This document shows positions 35,825 to 45,110 of a stretch of 64,000 nucleotides of DNA, one piece after another. The stretch comes from Qipengyuania spongiae. Lineage in GTDB: Bacteria; Pseudomonadota; Alphaproteobacteria; Sphingomonadales; Sphingomonadaceae. Where the stretch lies: NCBI RefSeq assembly GCF_026168555.1, contig NZ_CP092471.1, positions 2,304,501-2,368,500 on the forward strand, in the 5' to 3' direction. The translations under genes and the position numbers were made by a program. Position 1 is the first letter of the stretch. Each line of letters begins with the position of its first letter. A model generated the notes under the pieces. That model saw nothing but the letters and a program-made list of their open reading frames with translations. It made no database searches and was not told where the DNA came from.

Positions 35825-37129
35825 TCACTCGTCGATATTCTCGAACTGCCCGAATTCCTTTGGATTGAGTCTGACCGTGATGGTCCGTAGCGGCCCATCC
35901 TTCCCCGCTCCGCCTTCTTCGTCCACGAGAACCTCCCCGTGTGAATAGAGCCACGCAATGCGGCGGCCATGGGCAACAGGTATCGAAAAGCTGTGGGTTC
36001 GAGCTTTTCCGGTAAGCAGTTCGCCAAGCAGCACGAGGAGTTCATCCACCCCCTCCCCCGTCAGCGCTGACATGGCCACGGTCGTGTCATCTTCTGCCAC
36101 CCCCGGAACCAGTTCCGCGCGCTCATTCTCAGGAAGGAGATCGCACTTGTTCCACACCTCGATGATCGGGATCAGCGTATCTTCGCCCTCGATCACGCCG
36201 AGGTCGCGCAGAATTTCTACGACTTCGGCTTTCTGCGCTGCCGTATCCGGGTTGCTGATGTCGCGGACGTGGAGGATCACATCGGCTGCGGTGACCTCTT
36301 CCAATGTAGCCCGGAAAGCTGCGACGAGTTGGGTGGGCAAGTCGGAAATGAAGCCGACAGTGTCTGAGAGAATTGCCTTCTCCACGCCGGGCAATGAGAT
36401 GGAGCGCATCGTCGGATCGAGGGTGGCAAAGAGCAGATCCTCCGCCATGACGCCGGCACCGGTCAGGCGGTTAAACAAAGTGGATTTGCCCGCATTGGTG
36501 TAACCCACGAGCGCCACGACGGGCCACGGTGCCCTTCCCCGCCGCTCGCGGTGCAGCGCTCTCGTCTTGCGCACCTGCTCGAGCTCTTTGCGCAGCCGCG
36601 CCATCCGCTGCCGGATCATTCGGCGATCGGCCTCGATTTGCGTCTCGCCAGGACCGCCAAGGAAGCCGAAGCCGCCGCGCTGACGCTCTAGATGGGTCCA
36701 GCTGCGAACGAGACGGCTTTGCTGGTAGTCGAGATGAGCAAGTTCGACCTGAAGCCGCCCCTCGGCGGTCGCGGCACGCTCGCCGAAAATCTCGAGAATC
36801 AGCCCGGTGCGGTCGATGACCTTGCGTTCAAGTTTCTCTTCCAGATTGCGTTGCTGAATGGGGCTGAGCGCGCCGTCCACAATCACGAGTTCGGCATCGG
36901 TTTGCTCGCAGGCGATGCCGATATTCTCGACCTGCCCTGCTCCAAACAGAGTGTTCGGCCTGACCTCGCGAATGGGCAGCGAGAAACTGTCGGCGATCAC
37001 AATGCCGATCGCGAGCGCCAACCCGCGTGCTTCCTCGAGCCGCGCTTCGATCCCGATATCATAGTGTACACCGCGGATGTCCGGGCACACCACCAGAGCC
37101 CGCGCACCGCGCGTGACTTCTCCTCGCAA
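35825..37129 (-). CDS. hflX: Ribosome-splitting GTPase HflX
   Basis: GTPase that splits stalled ribosomes during stress. It has 434 residues: an N-terminal HflX domain (about 1-200) with RPNTLFGAGQVENI and the glycine-rich RGGFGFLGGPGETQIE, then the G domain with Walker A GYTNAGKST, SDTVGFISDLP (G3) and WNKCD (G4). The start is TTG 37129 with AGGACGAG upstream; no ATG is available in frame. It lies 23 bases downstream of hfq and ends the seven-gene leftward unit. The hfq-hflX pair is conserved in many proteobacteria. Confidence 0.95.
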   Translation of the reverse strand: MRGEVTRGARALVVCPDIRGVHYDIGIEARLEEARGLALAIGIVIADSFSLPIREVRPNTLFGAGQVENIGIACEQTDAELVIVDGALSPIQQRNLEEKLERKVIDRTGLILEIFGERAATAEGRLQVELAHLDYQQSRLVRSWTHLERQRGGFGFLGGPGETQIEADRRMIRQRMARLRKELEQVRKTRALHRERRGRAPWPVVALVGYTNAGKSTLFNRLTGAGVMAEDLLFATLDPTMRSISLPGVEKAILSDTVGFISDLPTQLVAAFRATLEEVTAADVILHVRDISNPDTAAQKAEVVEILRDLGVIEGEDTLIPIIEVWNKCDLLPENERAELVPGVAEDDTTVAMSALTGEGVDELLVLLGELLTGKARTHSFSIPVAHGRRIAWLYSHGEVLVDEEGGAGKDGPLRTITVRLNPKEFGQFENIDE

Positions 37130-37152
37130 CTCGTCCTGATCGAAGCTCAGTG

Positions 37153-37701
37153 TCAGTCGCCTTCGAAGTCGTCGGAGAGATCGACGGCCGTTTCGGGCTG
37201 GATCGTCGAAACGGCGTGTTTGTAGGCGAGTTGGACGAAGCCTTCGCGTTCGAGCATCATGCAGAACAGGTCAAAGGCCGCGATCTTGCCCTGCAGCATC
37301 ACGCCATTCACCAGGAACATGGTTACCTGCGCCTCGGCCTCGCTCACCCGAGTGAGGAACACATCCTGCAAGAGACGTTGCTTCGATGTCTGGACCTGAC
37401 TCTCGAACTGGGTCGCGTCGACCGGTGCGTTGGGCATGATCGTCGAGATCGCATGCTTGTAGACCAGCTGCGATTGCCCGTCGCGCCGAAGCAGGATCGA
37501 GAAATTGTCGAACCAGGTGACGATGCCTTGGAGCTTGACGCCCTTGACCAGAAACATGGTCACCGGTGTCTTGTTCTTGCGCAAAAGGTTGAGAAACGCG
37601 TCCTGCAGACTGGGCGCTTTTCCCGCCTTCCGCTTGGACCGATCCTCGGTTTCGGGCTTGGGCGGTTTTGGCCGCGCTGTCAAAGTTCGCTCACCGGGCA
37701 T
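37153..37701 (-). CDS. hfq: RNA chaperone Hfq with two Sm domains in one chain
   Basis: Binds small RNAs and mRNAs and promotes their pairing. Ordinary Hfq is 70-100 residues; this one has 182 with two complete Sm-like domains: about 29-91 ([30 protein letters not shown]) and about 107-169 ([30 protein letters not shown]). A basic Pro-rich N-terminus (1-28) precedes them. A tandem Hfq is known in Zymomonas mobilis, so this is a Sphingomonadales trait. Three chains would make six Sm units. ATG 37701 has AGGAAGG 8 bases upstream. It sits between ntrX and hflX. Confidence 0.95.
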   Translation of the reverse strand: MPGERTLTARPKPPKPETEDRSKRKAGKAPSLQDAFLNLLRKNKTPVTMFLVKGVKLQGIVTWFDNFSILLRRDGQSQLVYKHAISTIMPNAPVDATQFESQVQTSKQRLLQDVFLTRVSEAEAQVTMFLVNGVMLQGKIAAFDLFCMMLEREGFVQLAYKHAVSTIQPETAVDLSDDFEGD

Positions 37702-37854
37702 TTCATGCCTTCCTGTTTTGGCGGACTCGCGTGTTCCGCAATCTGGATATAGCACTCGGCGGTGCCATGTTCCGCTGGTTATCGAAATCTGCACTCATGC
37801 TCCGCGCAAGCAACGCCGCTTCTTCCGGAGTGTTCCTGTGCTTCAATAACGCAG

Positions 37855-39240
37855 TTACGCTTTGTCCGGTCCGCTTTTTTTCTCGACCATGCCTAGCAAC
37901 TTCAATTTCCGGTGCAGGGCCGAACGTTCCATGCCGATGAAAGTGGCGGTTTTCGAAATGTTGCCGGAAAAACGGCGGATCTGAACGTTGAGATACTCGC
38001 GCTCGAAATTCTCCCGCGCTTCACGCAATGGCGCGCCCATCAGCGCGGTCATCGCGTTGCCGCCTCCGAGCTTTCCGCCCGTAATTTCGCCTGAAAGCAT
38101 ACCTACTTCGACCGTCTCGAGCTCTTCGCGCGGGGTAAGGATGATGGTCCGTTCCACGACATTTCGCAACTGGCGGACGTTACCCGGCCAATCATAGGCT
38201 TGGAGCGCAGCCATCGCCTCTTCGCCGATGGTCGGCGCGGGAATCCCTTGTTCGGCAGCATAGCGGGTGAAGAAATGCTCGGCCAAGGCCGGAATATCGT
38301 CGCGTCGCTCGGCCAGCGAGGGGATCGCCACAGGTACGACGTTGAGACGATAGAACAGGTCTTCGCGAAACTGCTGTTCCTCCATTTGCGCCTGGAGGTC
38401 GCGGGCGGTGGAGGATACCACTCGAACATCCACGCCCACCTGGCGCGACCCCCCCACCCGCACGAAGCTTTGCTCGGTCAATACGCGCAGGATGCGCGCC
38501 TGAGTGGACATGGGCATGTCGGCCACTTCGTCAAGGTAGAGCGTACCGCCATCGGCCATTTCCAACAGGCCCGCACGCACCAGCTTGCCGTCCGCCTCCT
38601 CGCCGAACAACTCGCGCTCGAAGCGTTCGGGCGTGATGCGTGCGGAATTGACGATGACGAAGGGCTTGTCCGCACGCGGGCTCCAGGAATGAAGCAAGCG
38701 TGCGGCGACCTCCTTGCCGGCCCCTGCGGGACCCGAGATCAGCACCCGGCTGCCGGTGTTCGCCACGCGTTTGAGAGTGGCGCGCACCGCCGTGATAACG
38801 GCGGAGTTGCCCGTGAATTCCTCACCCGCGGCCACGTCGTTCTTCAACTTGGTGTTTTCGCGCCGCAGGCGTTCGGTTTCGGTCGCCCGGCCGACGAGAT
38901 GGATCAGGCGCTCCGCCTCAAAAGGCTTCTCGATAAAGTCCATCGCGCCCCGCCCCACTGCGGACACCGCGGTGTCGATATTGCCATGTCCGGAGAAGAT
39001 GATGACCGGGAGAGCAGGTTCCCTTGCCTTGATCGCGTCGAGAACCTCCAAGCCATCCATCGGACTTCCGTGCAGCCAGACGTCGAGAAGTACCAGGCTT
39101 GGCCGCCGCGCATCGACCATCTCGAGCGCTTCGACACTTCCGCCGGCGGTGCGGCATTCGTAGCCTTCGTCACTGAGGACACCCGATACGAGTTCGCGGA
39201 TATCGCGTTCGTCGTCGACGATCAGGATGTCGAGAGCCAT
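37855..39240 (-). CDS. ntrX: Nitrogen response regulator NtrX without a GAFTGA loop
   Basis: Response regulator paired with NtrY. The 461 residues comprise a receiver domain (1-120, phospho-acceptor Asp53), an AAA+ domain (about 140-370; Walker A GPAGAGK at 170-176, Walker B GGTLYLDEVAD at about 231-241) and a Fis-type helix-turn-helix (about 420-461). Where sigma-54 activators have GAFTGA, the sequence reads ELFGEEADGKLVRAGLLEMADGG (two blocks across 210-232), so the sigma-54 contact loop is absent. It probably acts as a repressor or sigma-70-type regulator. ntrY lies 9 bases upstream. Confidence 0.93.
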   Translation of the reverse strand: MALDILIVDDERDIRELVSGVLSDEGYECRTAGGSVEALEMVDARRPSLVLLDVWLHGSPMDGLEVLDAIKAREPALPVIIFSGHGNIDTAVSAVGRGAMDFIEKPFEAERLIHLVGRATETERLRRENTKLKNDVAAGEEFTGNSAVITAVRATLKRVANTGSRVLISGPAGAGKEVAARLLHSWSPRADKPFVIVNSARITPERFERELFGEEADGKLVRAGLLEMADGGTLYLDEVADMPMSTQARILRVLTEQSFVRVGGSRQVGVDVRVVSSTARDLQAQMEEQQFREDLFYRLNVVPVAIPSLAERRDDIPALAEHFFTRYAAEQGIPAPTIGEEAMAALQAYDWPGNVRQLRNVVERTIILTPREELETVEVGMLSGEITGGKLGGGNAMTALMGAPLREARENFEREYLNVQIRRFSGNISKTATFIGMERSALHRKLKLLGMVEKKSGPDKA

Positions 39241-39249
39241 CAGTTTTCC

Positions 39250-41487
39250 TTAAAGATTGCGTTTGCCATTGTCGGAATTCGAAAGGAGAGGCTCGCGCGC
39301 GAAAGAGAGCGTCACGCGTGTGCCGCCCTCGCTGCGCGGGCCGAAAGTCATCTCGCCGCCGTGCTCCTCGACGATCTTGTTGACGATCGCGAGTCCGAGC
39401 CCGGTTCCCTTTTCCCGGGTGGTCACATACGGCTCGACGATCGTTTCGCGATCGGCGGGCAAGCCGATGCCGTTGTCTTCGATGCCGATCTTCACTTCTT
39501 TCCCGAAAGTCTCGACGACGACGCTGATCCGTCCGCGATAATCAGGCTCGGCATTTCGGGCACGCGCCTCGATCGCTTCGGCAGCGTTCTTCAGGACATT
39601 CGTGACCGCCTGACCGACCTGGTGCCGGTCGCAATTGACCCGGATTGCTTGGTCAATATCGCCGGCAAGCCGGTAATCGATGTCCGAATGACCGACCTCC
39701 TGAAGGAAAAGTGACTGGCGTACGAGATCGAGCAGATCTTCCGGTCGGAACACCGGCTTCGGCAAGCGGGCAAAGCTCGAGAATTCATCGACCATCGTCC
39801 GCAGGCCGCCCACTTGGCGCACGATCGTGCTGGTCAGCTCGTCGAACAGCTCCCCGTCCTCGTGGATTTGCTTGCGATAGCGGCGCTTGAGGCGTTCGGT
39901 AGCAAGCTGGATCGGAGTAAGCGGGTTCTTGATCTCGTGCGCGATACGGCGGGCGACATCGGACCAGGCCGCTTGCCGCTGATCGAGGAGCTGACGGGTA
40001 ATGTCTTCGAAAGTGATGACGTAGCCATCGCGTTCGGACCCGATCTTGACTGCGAGCGTGAGGAGATCGCCACCCTTGGAATGACTGACCACGCCCTTGG
40101 ACAGCCCGGCTTCCACCATCACCGCGATCTGCGGAACAAGGTCGGACAAATGCGTGTCCTTCTCCAGCCCATCTCCATCGGTCAGAAGCAGGGACTGGGC
40201 CGGGCCATTCATCAGAAGGATGCGCCCGTCCCGGTCGATCGAAATTACACCGGCGCTTACCGATTCGAGGACCGCCTCGATGAAGCTGCGCCTCTCCTCG
40301 ATCTGACGGTTCGCGGTGACCAGTGCGTCGGTCTGCCTTTCCAATTGGGCGGTCATTCGGTTGAAGGCACGGTTGAGCAGCCCGACCTCATCGCCCCCCG
40401 TGCGGCCCTCGACTCGCAAGGCGAAATTTCCCGCTCCGACCTTGCGAGCAGCCGCGACGAGATCTGTCAGCGGTTCCACCTGACGGTCGGCAAAACGCAG
40501 GGCGAACCAAACGGCGAGCCCGACCAGAGCGAGGCTGACGAAGAACAGCGCAAGATTGAAGCGAAGTTGGAGGGCCCGAGCGCGGCTCGTCAAAACATCA
40601 TACGCAGTCGAAATCGACTTCGCGCTTTCCCAGCTGCGGAAAGACGCCGCTTCTGCAGTACGAGCGTTGTAGAGATAAATTCCGCTGTCCCGATCGATGG
40701 GCGCCACCGCTTCGATCCTTTGAGGGCTTCCTTGTACCACCACCAGTTGTCCATCGTCGAGAGCTGGCAGGGACTGAGCGACGAAGCGCACAGGATCATT
40801 GCCCTCGCTGATACCGTAAACGAACGCTGTTCGCAGACTCCCGTCGGGCAATGCCTGAAGGATAGCGCTTTCGGTAATATCCCGCGGTTCAGCCTGGTAG
40901 CGGTAAAGGGAGGGCCAGTTCTCGCTGACCAGCGACTGCCGCTCGAGATAGTAGCGAAGGTCTCCTGCCATGGCGATCGTATGCTCGCTCACGTCGACCT
41001 GGTTTTGCTGGTAATAGCTTTCCGCTAGCTGGTTCGCGTTCTGCATCAGGCCACGCGAATTGTCGGAAAACCAGAAATCCACCCCCGACTGAAACAGGAA
41101 CGCTGCAAAACTCGCGACCAGCAAAGTGGGCACGGCCGCGATCAGCGAGAACAGGAAGACGAGGCGCACATGCAGCCGCGCCGTGCTTCCCGCAGCTCGT
41201 CTCAGAGCCATGCGCCGGCCCAGAAGAACAAGCAGCCCCATGGCGGGAACCAGCGTCCCGATCAGCAAGCCGGCGACCTGCCGCACCGGTAGCAATTGGC
41301 CATCAGGCGGAGCGACGGTGAAGGCTGCATAGGTGGTGCCCACCATCAACAGGAAGGCAAGAGCTGCGCCGATCTCCAACCACAGAAAGATATTCGCGCG
41401 TTTCGAGGCGACGACGAAACGACGCATCCAGCGCGGCGTTCGCGCTGTTCCCTCGCGATACGGTTCTGACGGAGCCTGCGTCGCCAT
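39250..41487 (-). CDS. ntrY: Membrane sensor histidine kinase NtrY
   Basis: A 745-residue membrane kinase, partner of NtrX. Hydrophobic segments lie at about 33-56, 70-90 and 105-130, with a large periplasmic sensor part (about 130-310), then a helix near 315-335. HAMP (about 336-390), a PAS domain (about 405-500) and the kinase core follow, with phospho-acceptor His in [13 protein letters not shown] (near 511), N box NVLKNAAEA and G boxes EDNGIGLP and GTGLGLAIV. Signals for alphaproteobacterial NtrY include nitrogen and possibly oxygen or redox. It lies between ntrC and ntrX. Confidence 0.95.
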   Translation of the reverse strand: MATQAPSEPYREGTARTPRWMRRFVVASKRANIFLWLEIGAALAFLLMVGTTYAAFTVAPPDGQLLPVRQVAGLLIGTLVPAMGLLVLLGRRMALRRAAGSTARLHVRLVFLFSLIAAVPTLLVASFAAFLFQSGVDFWFSDNSRGLMQNANQLAESYYQQNQVDVSEHTIAMAGDLRYYLERQSLVSENWPSLYRYQAEPRDITESAILQALPDGSLRTAFVYGISEGNDPVRFVAQSLPALDDGQLVVVQGSPQRIEAVAPIDRDSGIYLYNARTAEAASFRSWESAKSISTAYDVLTSRARALQLRFNLALFFVSLALVGLAVWFALRFADRQVEPLTDLVAAARKVGAGNFALRVEGRTGGDEVGLLNRAFNRMTAQLERQTDALVTANRQIEERRSFIEAVLESVSAGVISIDRDGRILLMNGPAQSLLLTDGDGLEKDTHLSDLVPQIAVMVEAGLSKGVVSHSKGGDLLTLAVKIGSERDGYVITFEDITRQLLDQRQAAWSDVARRIAHEIKNPLTPIQLATERLKRRYRKQIHEDGELFDELTSTIVRQVGGLRTMVDEFSSFARLPKPVFRPEDLLDLVRQSLFLQEVGHSDIDYRLAGDIDQAIRVNCDRHQVGQAVTNVLKNAAEAIEARARNAEPDYRGRISVVVETFGKEVKIGIEDNGIGLPADRETIVEPYVTTREKGTGLGLAIVNKIVEEHGGEMTFGPRSEGGTRVTLSFAREPLLSNSDNGKRNL

Positions 41488-41548
41488 CGTGGCTGCCTTA
41501 CAACGGCAGTGTGGTTTTCATGCAAGCGCTAAATCGACGAGCTGCCCT

Positions 41549-42961
41549 CTACCGCCGGTTTGCGAAGCCTTGCGGGTCGATTTCCAGCTCCGCGATCCGC
41601 TTGCGAAGTGTGTTGCGATTGATGCCGAGCAATTGCGCGGCGCGCAGCTGATTGCCGCCGGTTTCGAAAAGAGCATGTTCGATCAGTGGTTTCTCGAACG
41701 CCGCCGTTGCCGCTCGGTGCAAGGTTCCGGGCAGGAGCGAACGCTCCGAAAGCCAGCTTTCCAAGGCGTGTTCGAAGCCGGCGATCGGTTTTTCCGGTCC
41801 GGATTGAGCCGTTGTCCCCAGCAACGACTCCACGGTTCGCGAATCTATGGCATCCTCCCGCGCCAGAAGCGACAGCCGGAAAACGAAGTTGCGAAGCTCG
41901 CGCACATTGCCGGGCCACCGATGGCAAGCAAGGGCTTTGACGGCTTCGGCATCAATCGTGTGTCGGGACAGACCCTCGACTTCTGCCTGCTCCAGAAAAT
42001 GGCGTGCGAGAGCGCCGATATCCTCCTTGCGGTCGCGCAACGGCGGCAGATGGATCGGAACGACGGCGAGCCGGTAGTAAAGATCTTCCCGAAACCTCCC
42101 TTTGGCGATGAGCGGTTCGAGCGCACGATTGGTTGCAGCGATGATCCGCACGTTCACGGCAATTTCGTGCCGTCCGCCAACTCGCCGGATGCGCCCGGTT
42201 TGCAAGGCGCGCAGCAATCGCGTCTGCGCGTCGGCCGACATGTCGCCGATCTCGTCCAGGAACAGCGTCCCGCCGTGCGCCTGTTCGAATTTCCCGATCG
42301 CCTGGGATATCGCGCCCGTGAACGCCCCCTTCTCGTGGCCGAACAATTCGCTTTCCAGAAGATCGTGCGGGATCGCGGCGGCATTCACCGCGATCAACGG
42401 ACCGGACTTGCGTGCGCCGAAACGGTGAATCGCCTCCGCCACCAGTTCCTTTCCCGTGCCGGATTCGCCCGTAACCAGAACGGTAAGGTCGTTGCGCAAC
42501 ACCTTGGTGATCATGCGATAGACCCCCTGCATCGCCGGGCTGCGCCCTATGAGGGGGAGCTCATCGCCTTTGCTAGGAGCGTCCGTAGCGGCTCTCCCGC
42601 GAGCCGCGATCGCCTGGCCCGCCGCTCGGGTCAGCTCGTCGAGATCGAACGGCTTCGGGAAATACTCGAACGCCTTCGTGTCGCTGGCGCGGATTGCCGT
42701 ATCGAGCGTATTTAATGCGGAAAGGACAATTACCGGCATGTCCGGCGCGACGTCGCGCACCGCATCAAGGGTCGCCAAGCCGTCTCCATCTTTCAAAACG
42801 ACATCGGTCAGCATCACGTCGAAACGACGCTCGGTCAGGTTTCTGTCCCGGCTTGCAATCGTGTCACAAACGACGACTTCGTGGGATTCGTCCTGAAGGG
42901 CTTCTCGGACGACCGTCGCGATTCCCGGATCGTCTTCCACTAGGAGTACACGCCCGCTCAC
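41549..42961 (-). CDS. ntrC: Sigma-54 response regulator NtrC (NR-I)
   Basis: Activates RpoN-dependent nitrogen genes when phosphorylated by NtrB. It has 470 residues: receiver domain (phospho-acceptor Asp53 in MLTDVVL), AAA+ domain with Walker A GESGTGKE (Lys171) and an intact GAFTGA loop (212-217), Walker B GGTLFLDEIGD, and a Fis-type C-terminal HTH (NQLRAAQLLGINRNTLRKRI). The GTG start overlaps the ntrB stop (GTGA). This is the functional activator of the pair, in contrast with NtrX nearby. Confidence 0.96.
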   Translation of the reverse strand: MSGRVLLVEDDPGIATVVREALQDESHEVVVCDTIASRDRNLTERRFDVMLTDVVLKDGDGLATLDAVRDVAPDMPVIVLSALNTLDTAIRASDTKAFEYFPKPFDLDELTRAAGQAIAARGRAATDAPSKGDELPLIGRSPAMQGVYRMITKVLRNDLTVLVTGESGTGKELVAEAIHRFGARKSGPLIAVNAAAIPHDLLESELFGHEKGAFTGAISQAIGKFEQAHGGTLFLDEIGDMSADAQTRLLRALQTGRIRRVGGRHEIAVNVRIIAATNRALEPLIAKGRFREDLYYRLAVVPIHLPPLRDRKEDIGALARHFLEQAEVEGLSRHTIDAEAVKALACHRWPGNVRELRNFVFRLSLLAREDAIDSRTVESLLGTTAQSGPEKPIAGFEHALESWLSERSLLPGTLHRAATAAFEKPLIEHALFETGGNQLRAAQLLGINRNTLRKRIAELEIDPQGFANRR

Positions 42962-44028
42962 TTGGCTGCTGCCCCGGCCGCCGCGAGATTGATACGGAAA
43001 TGCGTGAGACCCGCTGCATCGTCGCGATGATACGCCACCCGCCCGCCCATGTCGGTCACAAGCTTGCGCGCGAGGGCCAGACCGAGCCCTTGCCCTCCGG
43101 GTTTGCTTGTCGTGAACGGACGGAAGACATGATCGCGAAGCTCTGCGGGAACGCCGCTGCCATTGTCGGTCACTGTGATCTCGATCGGCAGGCGGATGGA
43201 TCGTCCGGATGTAACGGTTTTTATGACGAGGTCGCTGACGAAGCGCGTGCGGACCTGCACCATCGGGTCGACCACAGCACTCGCAGCGTCGCAGGCATTT
43301 GCCAGAAGGTTGATGAGAACCTGTTCCAGGACGGCGCGATGGGCTAAGACTAAGGGAAGCGATGGGTCGAATTCTTCCTTAAGTTCAGGACCCTCTGGCC
43401 GCCCCGCCCTCATCGTCGCCATCGCACTCCGCACTGCCTCGTGCAAGTTGACCGGGCCGAGCGGTTCGACCGACTGCTGGCCAAGTTGCTGCATTCGGTC
43501 GACAAGTCCGGCGATGCGATCCACCTCGGCTTCGATCAAGTGAGCGAGCGGAACGTTCCGAGGTTCGCTGCGCCGCGCGAGAAGCTGGCTGGCGCCGCGG
43601 ATCGCGGAAAGCGGATTTTTGATCTCATGCGCAAGAATGGACGGGGCACCATGACCCGCAATCGTACTTTCGCCGACACCTTGTCCCGAACCAATTTCGG
43701 ACAGGGTAATGACGCGCCATCCGGGATGGGAAGTTAGCGGAGAGGCGGTCAGATTGACGAAAAGGTCACGCCCGGCGCATCGCAAGTCCGCACCGCGGGC
43801 GATGAACTGCCCCTCGGCTTGGCGCAGGCTTTCCAGGATACGTGCGTCGTCCGAATGGCAAAGCTCGAACAACGGACGGCCCGAAAGCCTTGCGGCGCTA
43901 ATTCCGAACATCGTTTCGGCGGCGGGATTGGCTTCGCGTACCGAAAGATTTTCGTCAATCAGCAGAACTGCGAAGATCAGCGCCGAAATCTGGATCGCCG
44001 CTCCCGGCGGTTCCGCACATGCGGTCAC
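42958..44028 (-). CDS. ntrB: Nitrogen sensor kinase/phosphatase NtrB (NR-II)
   Basis: Soluble histidine kinase that, with PII proteins, controls NtrC. The product is 356 residues: PAS domain (about 12-110, [21 protein letters not shown]), dimerisation helix with His134 ([15 protein letters not shown]), and the ATPase core with [20 protein letters not shown] and [10 protein letters not shown]. No membrane segment is visible. It is coupled to dusB (GTGA at its start) and to ntrC. The PII gene is not in the window. Confidence 0.95.
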   Translation of the reverse strand: MTACAEPPGAAIQISALIFAVLLIDENLSVREANPAAETMFGISAARLSGRPLFELCHSDDARILESLRQAEGQFIARGADLRCAGRDLFVNLTASPLTSHPGWRVITLSEIGSGQGVGESTIAGHGAPSILAHEIKNPLSAIRGASQLLARRSEPRNVPLAHLIEAEVDRIAGLVDRMQQLGQQSVEPLGPVNLHEAVRSAMATMRAGRPEGPELKEEFDPSLPLVLAHRAVLEQVLINLLANACDAASAVVDPMVQVRTRFVSDLVIKTVTSGRSIRLPIEITVTDNGSGVPAELRDHVFRPFTTSKPGGQGLGLALARKLVTDMGGRVAYHRDDAAGLTHFRINLAAAGAAAK

Positions 44029-45035
44029 GCGGCGCGCCGATGGAGGAACGGTGCGTAAAATCGCTCTAATTCGTCGATGACTTCAACCGGATCATCGATG
44101 AAGTTCACCCGATTGCGAAACTCCGCCGATCCATGGAGCCCTTTGGTGTACCAGCCAAGATGCTTGCGCGCGACGCGGGTGCCGACCTCGGTGCCGTAAA
44201 GTGCCAGCATATCCCGGTAATGCTCGATCAGCGTGTCGAACTGCTCGTCCAAACCGGGGCTATCGAGCAGGGCGCCAGTACGCCACCAGTGCATGACCTG
44301 GCCCAAAAGCCACGGTTTGCCATAGGCGCCCCGCCCGATCATCAGGCCATCCGCGCCGGACTGCTCGAGCGCAGCAGCCGCATCGTCGACCGTGCAGATG
44401 TCGCCGTTCACGATGACTGGGATCGAGACCGCATCCTTGACCTTGCGGACGAAGGCCCAGTCGGCCGCGCCCTTGTACATCTGGTTTCGCGTGCGGCCAT
44501 GGACGGTGACCATCTTCACGCCGAGATCCTCGGCAATGCGGGCAAGCTCGGGCGCGTTGAGGTCGCCATGGTCCCAGCCCATCCGCATCTTGACCGTCAC
44601 TGGCACTTCGACGGCCTCGACCGTAGCCTTCATCAGCTTGGTGGCCAAAGGCACTTCGCGCATCAGGGCGCTGCCGGCGAGGCCGTTCGTCACCTTGCGC
44701 ACCGGGCAGCCGAAGTTGATATCGATGATCGCCGCGCCGTTGTCCTGTTGCAGCTTCGCGGCCTCGGCCATGCTGACGGGATCGCAGCCGACGAGCTGCA
44801 TAGAAACTGGCTCCTCGGTCGGATCCCACGCTGCCTTTTGCACGCTTTGGCGGGTTTCGCGGATCGCGGCCTGGCTGGCGATCATCTCGGTGACGTTGAG
44901 GCCCGATCCATATCGCCGAACCATGCGCCGGAACGGCAAATCGGTGACGCCTGTCATCGGCGCCAGAATCACCGGCGTGTCGATCGTTACGTCGCCGACG
45001 CGGATCGGCTCGGGTGAACGCGGGGGCTGGATCAT
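44025..45035 (-). CDS. dusB: tRNA-dihydrouridine synthase DusB
   Basis: FMN enzyme that reduces uridine in tRNA D loops with NADPH. It has 336 residues. [15 protein letters not shown] (about 22-36) is the FMN region; the catalytic Cys110 is in [25 protein letters not shown] and IVNGDICT are family segments. It heads the leftward Ntr unit. The dusB-ntrBC order is typical of alphaproteobacteria (nifR3-ntrBC). Coding overlap with ntrB is 4 bases. Confidence 0.96.
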   Translation of the reverse strand: MIQPPRSPEPIRVGDVTIDTPVILAPMTGVTDLPFRRMVRRYGSGLNVTEMIASQAAIRETRQSVQKAAWDPTEEPVSMQLVGCDPVSMAEAAKLQQDNGAAIIDINFGCPVRKVTNGLAGSALMREVPLATKLMKATVEAVEVPVTVKMRMGWDHGDLNAPELARIAEDLGVKMVTVHGRTRNQMYKGAADWAFVRKVKDAVSIPVIVNGDICTVDDAAAALEQSGADGLMIGRGAYGKPWLLGQVMHWWRTGALLDSPGLDEQFDTLIEHYRDMLALYGTEVGTRVARKHLGWYTKGLHGSAEFRNRVNFIDDPVEVIDELERFYAPFLHRRAA

Positions 45036-45110
45036 GAGTGCATTGCCTAAAAATCAGGCATTCACTTAGTGCATTGCAGCATTTTCGGCAAGCGGCTAGC
45101 CCGCGCCCTC

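Noticed and set aside
37855..39240. GAFTGA loss in ntrX as a sequencing deletion
   Set aside because: The frame is intact on both sides, the replaced region is not a simple deletion, and GAFTGA-less NtrX is known in other alphaproteobacteria.
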